DNA of 64,000 bases from Limanda limanda (taxonomy: Eukaryota > Chordata > Actinopteri > Pleuronectiformes > Pleuronectidae). The notes below the pieces were generated by a model. It had not been told where the DNA came from and did not search any database. It worked only from the letters and a program-made list of their open reading frames with translations. Below, in pieces: positions 23,257-33,960 of this stretch. Position 1 is the stretch's first letter, and each line of letters starts with the position of its first letter. The DNA lies in NCBI RefSeq assembly GCF_963576545.1, contig NC_083639.1:26328618-26392617 (forward strand). The letters are read 5' to 3'. Position numbers and translations under genes: made by a program.

Positions 23257-23736
23257 GTACCAACTCATAAATAAATCCGTAGCCTCAATATCCCGGAGTT
23301 TTCTTCCACCAAGATCTGTGAATTATGATAAAGAAAGAAAAGTAAAATGGTGGATTTCCCTCCTGATCTGGATCCGCACTAAGATTTAGTTTCCCCGACC
23401 CACAGCAGGACCACGCTACAGTAGCCCGGAGCGGACAAACTAAACACACTTTGTGTTTCATTTTTACGACAACTGAAGCTACCACAGGTTCTCTGTCGTG
23501 TCTTTAAGGGGAGGGTGGGGTGGGTTCAGCTGCAACACGACACTTCACCACTAGATGTCACTAAACTCCACACACTGAACCTTTAAGAAGGTCGGTTGTA
23601 GAAACTGAAATTAACTGACAGCAATAAAACTACAACAAATACAACTGACACCAAACGGAGCAGGCGATGGAAACACTCAGGACTTTTGTTGATTAAATGT
23701 TTCTATTATTATTATTATTATTATTTATGACGTAAG
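23257..23736. repeat. Tandem duplication, copy 2, interrupted
   Basis: Matches copy 1 (22249-22542) on both sides of an insertion at about 23383-23585, then continues through the aactgacagcaataaaac block to a longer (att)n run. Confidence 0.8.
23383..23585. repeat. Dispersed repeat, second copy (pair with 2275-2473)
   Basis: Interrupts the duplicated segment and shares cttcaccactagat and gaacctttaa with the copy in the NLR intron. Its insertion into only one of two duplicated segments shows it arrived after the duplication. Confidence 0.7.
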
Positions 23737-23776
23737 TCCTGTGTTTGGATTCAAAGCTTCTTCTCAGTTTGGATCA

Positions 23777-23831
23777 CAGCTCAGTTTCTCTCGGGCTCTG
23801 ATGGTCACACGTGTTGTTGTCACATGTGTTG

Positions 23832-23882
<51 letters not shown>

Positions 23883-24042
23883 GCTACTGAACATGAGAGT
23901 AACACACATGTCTGACGTGTTACAGCTCAGTTTCTCTCGGGCTCTGATGGTCACACGTGTTGTTGTCACATGTGTTGTTGTGTGTGTGTGTGTGTGTGTT
24001 GCTACTGAACATGAGAGTAACACACATGTCTGACGTGTGTCA
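23777..24042. repeat. Tandemly duplicated TG-microsatellite cassette
   Basis: Two units starting cagctcagtttctctcggg at 23777 and 23923. Both contain a (TG)n run followed by ttgctactgaacatgagagt. The units differ mainly in TG length (about 146 versus 120 bp). Confidence 0.9.
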
Positions 24043-24149
24043 CAGCTTCCTCTGCAGACAAGGGTCAGCTACTGACCGGTAAGACAATCAGACACACTCA
24101 GACACACGATGCCCTGGGAACGAACCATCACGAAACACTGTCAGTGTCA

Positions 24150-24690
24150 ACCGGGTTAGGGTTAGCTAGCTAGCTTAGCTGCTGTTAGCGTTCTCCCCAG
24201 GACCACCGACACCACCGACACGACCGACGTCGACCACCGGCAGCGTTGGGTCGGTTCCTCGCGTCCTCACACCGACGTCAACCGACACGTCCCGGTTGAG
24301 TTTACCCCGACCCGACGCCTCCCTGCCCGTTAGCCGGAAGTAGCCGACATGCTAACCGACGGGTGTAGCATCGACTGACCTGACCGCCGAGAGGACGAGA
24401 GCCGCGGGCAGTCGGTCGCTGCGTGGCCGGCAGACAGCGCCTCCCTGCCGGTGCTCGGTGTCTGGTTTCTCCGGTGTGAATTCAGACAGATACCGAAGGC
24501 TGGTCCGCGGCGGCAGGAGGATCCACGACCGGCGTCACGGTGGCTGACACACGGGGAGCTAGCTCGCGTTAGCCGCTCCGGAAGTATCGCGATGCTGGCG
24601 GTAGTCTTTGCCCCGAGTGCGGTGTTTCAGGCAGGCAGACCGAGCAGAGGGCAAACAGGCTCAGGCCGGGTTGAGACCGGTTAAAAAGTA
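24150..24690 (-). promoter_or_regulatory. GC/CpG-rich cept1 promoter region
   Basis: Dense CpG (many accgac, gccg and cgac steps), in contrast to the AT-rich flanks. Typical of a housekeeping promoter and placed just 5' of cept1. No TATA box assigned. Confidence 0.6.
24380..24640 (-). other. cept1: Probable cept1 5' non-coding exon
   Basis: A strong minus-strand donor (gtcag/gtcagt) lies at 24374-24379 in GC-rich sequence, and the next cept1 exon (21922-21625) opens with a non-coding stretch after a clean acceptor. The 5' end is a guess. Confidence 0.5.
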
Positions 24691-24706
24691 TATATAAGGT
24701 AGAAAG

Positions 24707-25539
24707 TAGGATTGCAAAGGGGCGGAAAGTTTCCGGGGAAGTTTAGCTCGGGAATTTTGGGAATTCTGAAAAAACGAACATACGCAAATTAAAGGCTGAG
24801 CAATAAAAACATCATTCAAAACACTATTTTAAAGATGTATGAAACGTTGACTTTCAACCCTCCACTGTGCATTCTTCCATCACATGCACAGATAACTCCC
24901 AGCATCCTTCACTCTACAGCAGGGCTATTGAGGCCTGCTGTAGAGTGCAGGACTAGTCAGGTAAGTTTCCATGATATTACTGGGAAAATATATTAGCATG
25001 CTGATTGAGGACTGTTCATCTGTTCATCTAGCCTATTTCCATTATAATTTATCCATCAATTGTAAAACATGTTTACAGACGATTCCAATTGTTTGGCTAA
25101 CTATATCTCTGGCATTGCATTAGTGTTTTTTTACAAACTTTTTTATCATCTTATTCTACAGAACAATGCCACGTGCACTCTCTCATGTGTGGAGACATTT
25201 CACCTCATCCAATGTAGAAGGAAAGGCTGTGTACATTTGCAAATACTGTGCAAAGACCTATGTTAAGAATGACACAACGATGCAGAAGCATATAGTCAAG
25301 TGCCCAAAGTTTCCTCAGGGCTCAAATCAGCCTATGACACAACAAAATGTTTATATTTATGTCTGTATATGACAAGGTAAATACAGTTAGTATAAATTAC
25401 CCACAACATTTCCAGTTTATTCCCGTTAATTCCCGTATATTCCCGTTTATACTGTTAATTCCCATATATTCCCATTAATTCCTGTTAATTCCCATGGAAA
25501 GTTTCCAACTTTGAATATTACCGGGATTTTGCAACCCTA
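24707..25539 (+). mobile_element. hAT-type element with BED-finger ORF, copy 2
   Basis: Same family as 20719-21512. Flanked by gtagaaag / gtagaaaa (24699-24706 and 25540-25547, 7 of 8 match). The right end carries an expanded run of attcccgttaattccc units. Sits at the upstream edge of the cept1 promoter region. Confidence 0.87.
25166..25372 (+). CDS. BED zinc-finger ORF, copy 2
   Basis: 68 codons, differing from copy 1 at only three residues (P/S, V/A and A/D). CKYC and HIVKC are intact. Element-derived. Confidence 0.6.
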   Translation: MPRALSHVWRHFTSSNVEGKAVYICKYCAKTYVKNDTTMQKHIVKCPKFPQGSNQPMTQQNVYIYVCI

Positions 25540-25689
25540 GTAGAAAATAAATTTAAAAGCAAAAAATAAAGTCAAAAATAGAATTAACGCGTTCCAACTT
25601 CTGAAATGGGACGATTTGCTCGTTTCCTGATATCTGAGTTTTTCTTTTTTGGTGCTAACACAAGATATTTAATGTATTAATGTGAACGT

Positions 25690-25990
25690 GAGGGAAACAT
25701 CCATCTCTACTCTACTCTTCTCATCTCATTATTATATACCAACCAACTGTTCATCCCTTTACTGGCTATACTAGCCCCATGCACGGACTTTACCACTACA
25801 TATTCTTATATATTTATATATGTATATATTTTTGTTGTTTTATATTTTATTGTACTTTCCACTCCAGCAGCACAACAACACTTCCCTACTGGACACTGAC
25901 ACTATCACATCATTGCATCCCATTCTTGTATCTGTATATATAACTGTATAAGCTACTGGATGATCTGAATTTCCCTCGGGATTAATAGAG
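25690..25990 (+). repeat. LINE-like 3' tail
   Basis: Ends with gaatttccctcgggattaat and then the tetranucleotide array, the usual 3' end of fish CR1/L2-type LINEs. No reverse-transcriptase ORF remains. Confidence 0.5.
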
Positions 25991-26054
<64 letters not shown>

Positions 26055-26135
26055 CATCCATCCATCCATCCATCCATCCATCCATCCATCCATCCATCCA
26101 TCCATCTATCCATCTATCCATCTATCCATCTATCC

Positions 26136-26229
<94 letters not shown>

Positions 26230-26243
26230 TTATCTATCTATAA
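25991..26243. repeat. (TCTA)n/(TCCA)n tetranucleotide array
   Basis: About 250 bases of tcta units with an internal block of tcca units, ending tctataatg. Confidence 0.97.
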
Positions 26244-26269
26244 TGTATATTCAATTCAGTTTATTTGGG

Positions 26270-27510
26270 GATTGAGCTCCTATTGTATTTCAAAGGCTTT
26301 GTATTTCCCTTTTAGGCTTTTTCAGGGCCGAGACAGGCTCAAATTCTTACCAAAGTTTGTAGGAAATTCAAAAAGTTATTGTATTCTGGAGTTATTTAAA
26401 ATGGGCGTGGCAAAATGGCTCAACAGCGCCATCTAAGGGAAAGCCCCTCGGTTAGCTTTCACCGATCTTCACAAAAATCGTAGCCCAGGTGTATCATGAC
26501 TAGACAAAAAAGTCTAGAGGTGCAATGGGAAAAACGCAACAGGAAGCCCGCCATTTTGGATTGAATGTCCTTTTTGGCAGATTTCTACATTTTCTCTTTG
26601 ACGTACTTGTCCCAGGGTTTTCATCAGATCAACTTCATATGGACACGAGTGTGTTCACAACAAGATGGAGATATAAACTACCTAAAATCTCGAGTTTTCA
26701 TCACACGGTGTGATCGTGGTGTGGTGTCAATGTTTGATTACACGCCATCAAAACACAATGTTCTGTATCTCGGACATGCACGGTGCAATCGAGTCCAAAC
26801 TAGACATGTAAGACAAGAGTCCCGGCCTGATGACATCTAAACAGATATTATGAATTAAAATCACAGCGCCCCCTGGTGGCAACAGGAAATGTCTTGTTTT
26901 TGGAACATCTTACACTGGAAAGTATTCCTCCTGATCACTGACTGCAAGCATGGCAAACTGTGTCTCAAGACATTGATAATGGCATAAGATTACTGGGACT
27001 TTTCGTCAAATACCATATTAGTGGCGTATTCATATTTCAGTCTCCCTCAAAATACATTTGTGTAAAAACAGCACCCCGCTGAAGATATTTATATGGTTTT
27101 AAGGAATGGGCGTGACAAAATAACTGACTAGCGCCCCCTAAAGTGCACCCTCCGAACTAAGATTTGCCGACGTGTACAAAAATCGATAGGGACATTTGTC
27201 TTTTCATGACAAACAAATAAGACTGATGAACTTGTCCTTTAGCTTTCATTAGATCAACTTCAACTTCTGTGAATGTCATCTTAACAAGATGGAGATATAA
27301 ACTACCTTGGTATAAATTATTTCATCACATGATGTGACCGTGGCGTGGCGTGACATTTTGATGATTCGCCAAAAAAGAGGGATTTATTGTTGTGCATTGT
27401 TCTTTCAATCTCAAACCTCATTCACACATTCATAGTCCCGCCCTGATCAGATCCATGTGTCAATATTGACTCATCATTATAGCGCCACCTGCTGGCTACA
27501 GGAAGGGACA
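26270..27510. mobile_element. Diverged inverted relative of the 7.6-10.2 kb element
   Basis: On the opposite strand it repeats signature motifs of 7576-10200: acaggaagcccgccattttgg near 26540, cagcgccccctggtggcaac near 26864 and agcgccacctgctggctacag near 27481, with tggcgtggc motifs between them. Ends are not clear. Confidence 0.6.
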
Positions 27511-27912
27511 TGTTTTAAACTGTGATGAACTGCTCTTGGCTGCTAAAGAACACTTCAGAGGATTCATTAAGCAAATAATTATTTGTTGTCAGTTTGCTTC
27601 AATGTCACAGAGTCAGTGGTGTTAGATTCCTTTGATGTACTAGATGCAAAGGTGAAAGATTTATAAAATCTGAAGAGAGAAAAGAGTGTTTTTGACCTGA
27701 ACTGATTTATTAGTCTAGTGTAGTGATAAGGATTGCACCACCTACTGCCATCGGCACAGTGGGGAGTAGGTAAGGAGTGAATTTACATTTTTGTGTTAAC
27801 TATACCTTTAAGTTTGAGAACTTAAAATTAGAAACCTCATTACAAAAGATCCCACGGTGATCAGGGGCCTGTTTAAATACATATTCTGACATTTTATGAC
27901 CTCAAAAATCAA

Positions 27913-27922
27913 GTATTTATTA
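27913..27922 (-). terminator. Possible polyadenylation signal of the PTH-family gene
   Basis: Minus strand aataaa within ctttaataaatac, about 0.9 kb past the stop codon. Other signals are possible. Confidence 0.35.
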
Positions 27923-28829
27923 AAGACAATAAAGTTCAGCGTTATGGCAATGGAATTAACGATTGATGCAGATTTAATCCTGCGGTGAAGTATTGTTCAC
28001 GAGTGTTTTGCGTCACGTTAGCAGACGCTCGGTTAGTGAACAAACAAGATGCAGAATTCAAGCAGAGATTTGATGCACAAACACAGACCAGAACCGTGCA
28101 GCCACAGAGTTTAATAGAAATGTTCATGAGATAAAATGACAGCCACTCAAATCTTTGTCGTACAGCCACACGTCTCTTCACGGAGAATCGAGCATCAGTT
28201 TCATTCAGATGGCACCGTGTACAGTGTGTGTTCAATTCTAAGAAGAGGAGAGAACAGTAGTGGTTCAGGGCTCTTTATAATTTATCTCTTTTTTAGTTTT
28301 CTGGAAACAAAGGAAACAGCTGTAGCAAGTATTTCAGTTTCAGTTATCATCTGAAAGTGTGACGACAAACAGCAGCAGTGTGTTTGTTGAATTTTTTGCA
28401 CGTCAAAGTTTGCTGCTGCTGCAGGAGGTTGATCTGCAAACAGGAAAAACATGTTTGTCTTTGTCTTTGGTTGAGAATAATTAAGAGGTAAAGCAAACGG
28501 ACTTAAGTCGGCGTAAGTTCACACATTCTTAAACGTGTGGACTTTAAATGTTGTTCCTGTCGTGTTTGCATCTGAGGACGTCGGTGTAAATATGACGAGA
28601 CTGAACATTGAGACATTTGTGTCTCTGCCGCTCAACAGACGACTTTCATTCAGCTTTAACTCAAACACTCTCTCAACTGAAACTTAAAATTCTTGCAACA
28701 TGTGGATGCATCTGCAGCCAAATGTGTGTTTTGGCACTAAAGACAAATGTGTTGTTGTGCTTTATGTGTTTCATTGTTCAAATGATGGAGACAATAGATA
28801 TTTCTCATGTGTCAGTGGACAGAGCGGCG

Positions 28830-29807
28830 TTAAGCCTCTGTGTCGGACAGCTGAGTCAGGTAGGGGTTGTTAAAGAAGTCCCTCAGGAGGCTCTGCACCC
28901 GGGCGGGTTGGGGGTCCGGAGCATCAGGGACCAACTCCGGGTTCAGGTCCAGGTTCAGGACCTTCGCTGGGCTGAGGGCGGCGGAGCGGGTCTGGGCGGT
29001 GTGGAGCCCCTCCATGGCGCTCGACAGCCAGATGAGCCTCTTCAGACTCTGGATGTTTCGACCACGGTCGTGCATCAGCTGGTGTTCGCTCACAGCTCGG
29101 CGGCTGCAAGGAGACGGAGGAGAGATCAATCAGTCAGGATCAGGATCAGGATCCGTTCATAACTCAATCAACATCCAATGATCAATATGTGAAACACGAC
29201 GGAGAAAGAAAAATACAAGAATACGATTAAAACACTGAATTTATCACACTGAAATATTTCAATTTGAAAACTGTCAATGTGAAAAAATCACCAGACAAAT
29301 ATCAAAGATCCACGTTCGTGCAGGATGATATTTCCTGAGATAACATCGACATTTTTTATATGACAAATGTTTGACAACAAATCCTTCGATTTCCCTCCTG
29401 TGCAAATCTGGACACTTCAACCCTACTGCCAAATTTCAGGAAAGGAAACTTTTTTATTTGTTTGTGATTCTGAATATTTTCAAAAAATTATTTCCAGTTG
29501 AGTTCTTCATCTTATGAACATCAAATATTTTGCTGCTTTGATTTTTCTTTTTAAATTCTCCCTTTTTCAGGGCTCGTGACTCAAAACTGTGAATATTGAG
29601 CTAAATTTGTGTCAAATCATTCACGGCTTCTTTTATATTCTATGTTTATTCTCCAGTCTAATCTCTCTAATAATCTGTCTATGATTCATCTGCACTTTGA
29701 CCCTGTGGAGCTGTGGTTTACCTCTCGCTCTGCTCACACTGTGCCGCTGCAAAGACGACGAGCAGCGTGACCACGAGCCACTGCACGGATCTGTGGGACA
29801 TCGGCAT
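28830..29807 (-). CDS. pth4: Parathyroid-hormone-family prepropeptide (Pth4/PTH-L-like)
   Basis: Secreted peptide hormone, expected by family to act on PTH receptors. Two coding exons: 29807-29722 (86 bp) and 29103-28830 (274 bp), joined in phase 2, giving 119 residues. Exon 1 starts MPMSHRSVQWLVVTLLVVFA, a clear signal peptide. The splice falls just before a dibasic R-R, after which the mature peptide starts AVSEHQLMHDRGRNIQSLKR and continues to HTAQTR. The first half of the mature peptide mixes PTH-like (QLMH) and PTHrP-like (AVSEHQL, HTA..R) positions, as described for Pth4/PTH-L. pth1 paralogs are the alternative. The intron placement one residue before the dibasic site fits the family. 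Confidence 0.8.
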
Positions 29808-30420
29808 CTTCTGCAGCAGAACAGCAAGAAACACACATCACGACTCGTCATTAGAGGGAGAAAGAACAAGTAGCGTCGCACAAATGTCACACAACGAGCT
29901 GACAACTGTGACCCTTCAAATGTAGAGACGTCTTATTTCAGTTCATTCATCTCGAGGCTGTGACCAGTTTGAATTCAAGGTTTTCTTTGCTTTTGTTCAG
30001 TGAAATCATATGAAAAGAGTAAAATAGATATAACTGTGAATATAAACATTGCATCAGATTCATCTTTAAGCTTTGTGCCTCAGCTCTTAGACATTTTAAA
30101 TAAACTAACCAATAACAGAAGTAACTTGAAATAGAAATAAACATGTTGCATTAGTGTAAAATAAGAAAATTAAAGAAAGAAAATTTGTTGAAAAAAAGAA
30201 TTCCCATATTTCACTTTTAGCTGACTCTATAAAAAAATAATTGTTTAAACAGCAACATGAACATTGTAGAAATAAACTTTAAGATGTTTGATCTTTTCTT
30301 CTTCTCCTTAACTTTTGTTAAATAAAATGATAAATTAAAAAAATAAAGAGCAAACTAAAAATGAAATTAAAACATTCAACGTTCAGCTTTTGATAAATGA
30401 GGAATATTGAAGGTACTCAC

Positions 30421-30480
30421 GTCGTCTGTGTGTCGGTGACAACAGCTCCTCTAATGATCACGACTCACGAGTCTGAACTG
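30421..30480 (-). other. pth4: Probable 5' non-coding exon of the PTH-family gene
   Basis: Donor gtgagt at 30415-30420 on the minus strand, about 30 bases downstream of a TATA box. The start is inferred from TATA spacing. Confidence 0.55.
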
Positions 30481-30502
30481 ACTTCAGGTTCGACCTCAGG
30501 AC

Positions 30503-30514
30503 CTTTTATAAAGC
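30503..30514 (-). promoter_or_regulatory. TATA box of the PTH-family gene
   Basis: Minus strand reads ctttataaaaggtc, a strong TATA match, about 25-30 bases before the inferred transcription start and about 90 before the first donor. Confidence 0.6.
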
Positions 30515-33500
30515 CACCTGACACACACACATACATAAACACACACACACACACACTCACACAGAGCGGCTTATACGAGTCACAACAGATTCAAAGTGGG
30601 GCCTTTGAGTTGCTAATGAAACAGACGTCTGCGTCCTCATCTCTCTGACATGTGAGTTTTGTGTCTGTGCAGAGGAAATATCAAATGTTTCTCAGGTTAT
30701 TTGTGTTTGGTACAAAAGGCCCGACAGCCCGGTGCGTCTCCGTGTGACGGCGGAGACTCTTTACATAATCAGGTGCTTTTAAAACTCAGGAAGGAAATTC
30801 AATTGAGGGATTATCATTTCTCCGTTTTCGGCTCTAATCCGCCAGCGTTTCCTCTCGGGAAGATCCGAGCGTTTTGGACAAAGAGGAGTTTAGAGAAATG
30901 GAGCTGAATGGTTTTACTGATGTTGAGGACACAGACTCAGGGATGAGTCAGTGTTTGGAGAAGTTGAAACTTTTGCTTGTAGTTAAGATGCCTGTTGCCT
31001 GGAGCTGTCCTCCAGCTTCTTGACATCACAACCAACCCCCCCCCCCTCTCGACACCAATCAACCCAAACAAACGGGAGTCTGCAGGTTGCCGCGGTGCCG
31101 CCACAGTCACCGGGAGACACGCACAGTTGTCTTGACAACACTTTCCTGGACGAGTTTCTATCAGTGAGAAATGTAGGACACGTCAGAGGCTGGTGGGCAG
31201 AGGATGAAGTGATTGTGTCCATTAAGGATAAACTGATAGTGGTGTGAAGATATCCTTCACTTGGACAGAAAAGAAAGGAAGAAGAGGAAGCTCATATGTA
31301 GATATAGAGATATACTGTATATGTAGATAGAGATATTGCACCTTGAATGCAGCTCATATGACTCTGGTCCGAGAATCAGGCCTAAAGTCTAAAGAGCCGG
31401 AGCCTTCACGCTTCTCTGCAGTGGAACCAGCTCCCAGTTTCACTCCTGGAGGCAGATGTGAATGTGGGCTGAACAAATAAGATGGAGAAAACTTTTACAT
31501 GCAGCAGGAAGCACAAGGGCCAATCGGACAGTTCAGGGTCTGTGTTTATCAAACTGCAGTTGCACGTGTGGAATCCTTCACCAAGCAAATGATCATCGAC
31601 ACTGAAAGCGTTTTTTAGACATTAATCACAGGAAAATGTCCATAAAAATTGTGTCCTGACATTTTTCTCTCACGAGTTTCCTTCACATATGAGAGAGGCA
31701 GCAGGAGATTACTCATCAGCTTAATCAAAGGTGTCACGTTTTCCCCATTTCATTGTCTTTCATGTACTTCTTCACTAATCACATGACATCATACAACTCT
31801 CATCACGACTCATCATTAAAAGGAGAAAGAACAAGTAGCCTCATGTGATGATAAGTCATTTTCAATTCAACCAATTCTCTTGTATTATATTTTAGAATTT
31901 TGTTGACCTTCAATTTGACCTTTAGCAGATCAGCTCCTCAAGAGTTAATTGTAATAGCTGAGTGAGTTCCACACACACGCACACATGCACACACACACAC
32001 CTCCGACTTCAACCTTTATAGTGAAATAGAAACCTAGTAAGGTTATAAATAACAAACTAATACAATTTAAACACAAGGAGCTATATTAAGAAACATATAC
32101 AATGTAAAGAGAATATTTACAGTGTGACATCATTGCATGTGTATGAAATGATTATTGCACATATCTACTGCAGCTTTCCATACACAGCTTTGATTTATAA
32201 ATCTGGTGTCTTACAGCCTGTGTCCACATGGTGACAGTGTTGCACTGAGCATCTGAGAGCAGCTGAGGAAGAGGAGGAGGAGGAGGAAGAAGAAGAGGAA
32301 GAAGAAGTGTTGTTTCATCATAGCAGGAGCTGCAGAGTCAGAGGGAGCCTGAAAACACTGCGGCTGATAAACTGTCAGAGAACCGCAGCATCACACTGAG
32401 ACAAATAACACACATTTACAGTAGATGACAGATGTGTGTGGTTGTTTCCAAAAGATACGTTACAAGTCTATTTCAGACATTTGATGCAATATTTGCAACA
32501 TGATTAGAGGTTTTATTGTATTTCTGAGAGAATCTGTCATCATGCGCTGGAGAGAAAAGAGGAAAAAAGCACCGGGGAGATTTAATGAAAGCTGATTCAA
32601 GATCAGACGAAAGCTTTTCATGTGTCTTCACTTTTAGTTTTTATCACTGGTGGGTAAAATCCAGATTTTTGACTCATGATGAAAGAGGTTGTAATTTTCT
32701 TTAAACATCCTCTTCTTTCTTCAAGTACGAGAGAAAAGATCATATATTTATTATAGACTTCAGATCTGACGTCTCCTTGTGACCTCCACCGAGGATTTGT
32801 TCTGTTTTCACTACCGTCTGTTTGCTTGTTTGATTGTTTGTGAGCAGAATTACACTTGCTTTAACCTTGAGGATGTTTTTTTCTACATTTTCATCAATTT
32901 CTAAGATCTTTTCATCAGATCTTTAATGAAAGATTCAACACAGTTTGGTGCAGATCTCAATGATCATTCAGATCTATCGAATTTAATGTTTCAGAATAAA
33001 CTCTTTCCTGTGGCAGATGCATGAAGACGGCCCTGAGGGGATATTCTGTTCAGGTATCATATTCATATTATATTCAGTGAATGTGAACGTGTGTTTTTAC
33101 CTGTGAGGAAAAAGATAGCAAATTAAATATAAAAGGGCTTTTAAGAGAAACTGCCTTGTACAAAAAACTATTTTTGATCATTGGTGGTTTCGGGATCAGG
33201 ATCAGAAAGTTCATTGTAGATTTACTTTGTTTGTTCAAGCGACAGAAAGTAAATCTTGTGTTTAAAGTTGAGTGAATGAAACACTGAGACCTGAGTATAT
33301 TATTATATTACTATATAATACACTGGATATTCTTTACCTGGATACTGCTCAGAGCTGAACAGAATTAATTACCACTTGTGGCTGCAGAGGGCGATGTTGC
33401 TCAAGAAAGGTTTTCTCTTGAATGACCAGCAGAGGGCGACTCCACCAAGTCAGTTTCTGTAGAATTCTATGAGAAAACTACCTCTCACTTGATTTATAAA

Positions 33501-33960
33501 GTCAGTAAACATTTTATTGAGGAGTTCATGGTCTCAATCTCTAGTTTCTTTATTACAGCTCAGTGTTCATTTTGAACATTTTGGTGTGACAGACAGCCAA
33601 AACCATCCAATGGCTGCAGGTCGCAGATGTAGGTGGGCGTGCAGTCAGGCTCCTCCCCTTGCCCTTTCAAATATGGTAACGTCTGGTTACGATAAACCAA
33701 GATGGCGCTGGAGAAAATGTTTGATGTCTCGGTGCATTGCCACTTGGTCAAGATACAGTTTGGATCCCACATCAATATTTGGAACAAAAAGAAAATTGAG
33801 AATAAATTAAATTGTAAATATATGAATATGAATGTATGTGTATTAAAAGAAAATCACAAATGGACACAGATATATTTCAAATCCCAATGGCTTTATTTTA
33901 TGTATATAGATTTGTATATATTTATATACTATATATACTGTATATACTTTTGTAACAACT
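30515..33960. other. Intergenic stretch, no gene recognised
   Basis: Only short ORFs. A degenerate repeat fragment at about 32770-32960 (gacctccaccgaggatttgt ... gtttgcttgtttg) resembles the dispersed repeat also seen near 43815-43900 and 6895-6990. A purine-rich gaggaggagg run is at 32265-32310. Confidence 0.5.

Noticed and set aside
25991..26243. Regular repeat array considered as CRISPR-like
   Set aside because: Simple tetranucleotide repeat with no spacers; the genome is a vertebrate.
28867..29181. Plus-strand ORFs opposite the PTH-family exon
   Set aside because: Shadows; the minus frame has signal peptide, dibasic site and hormone motif.
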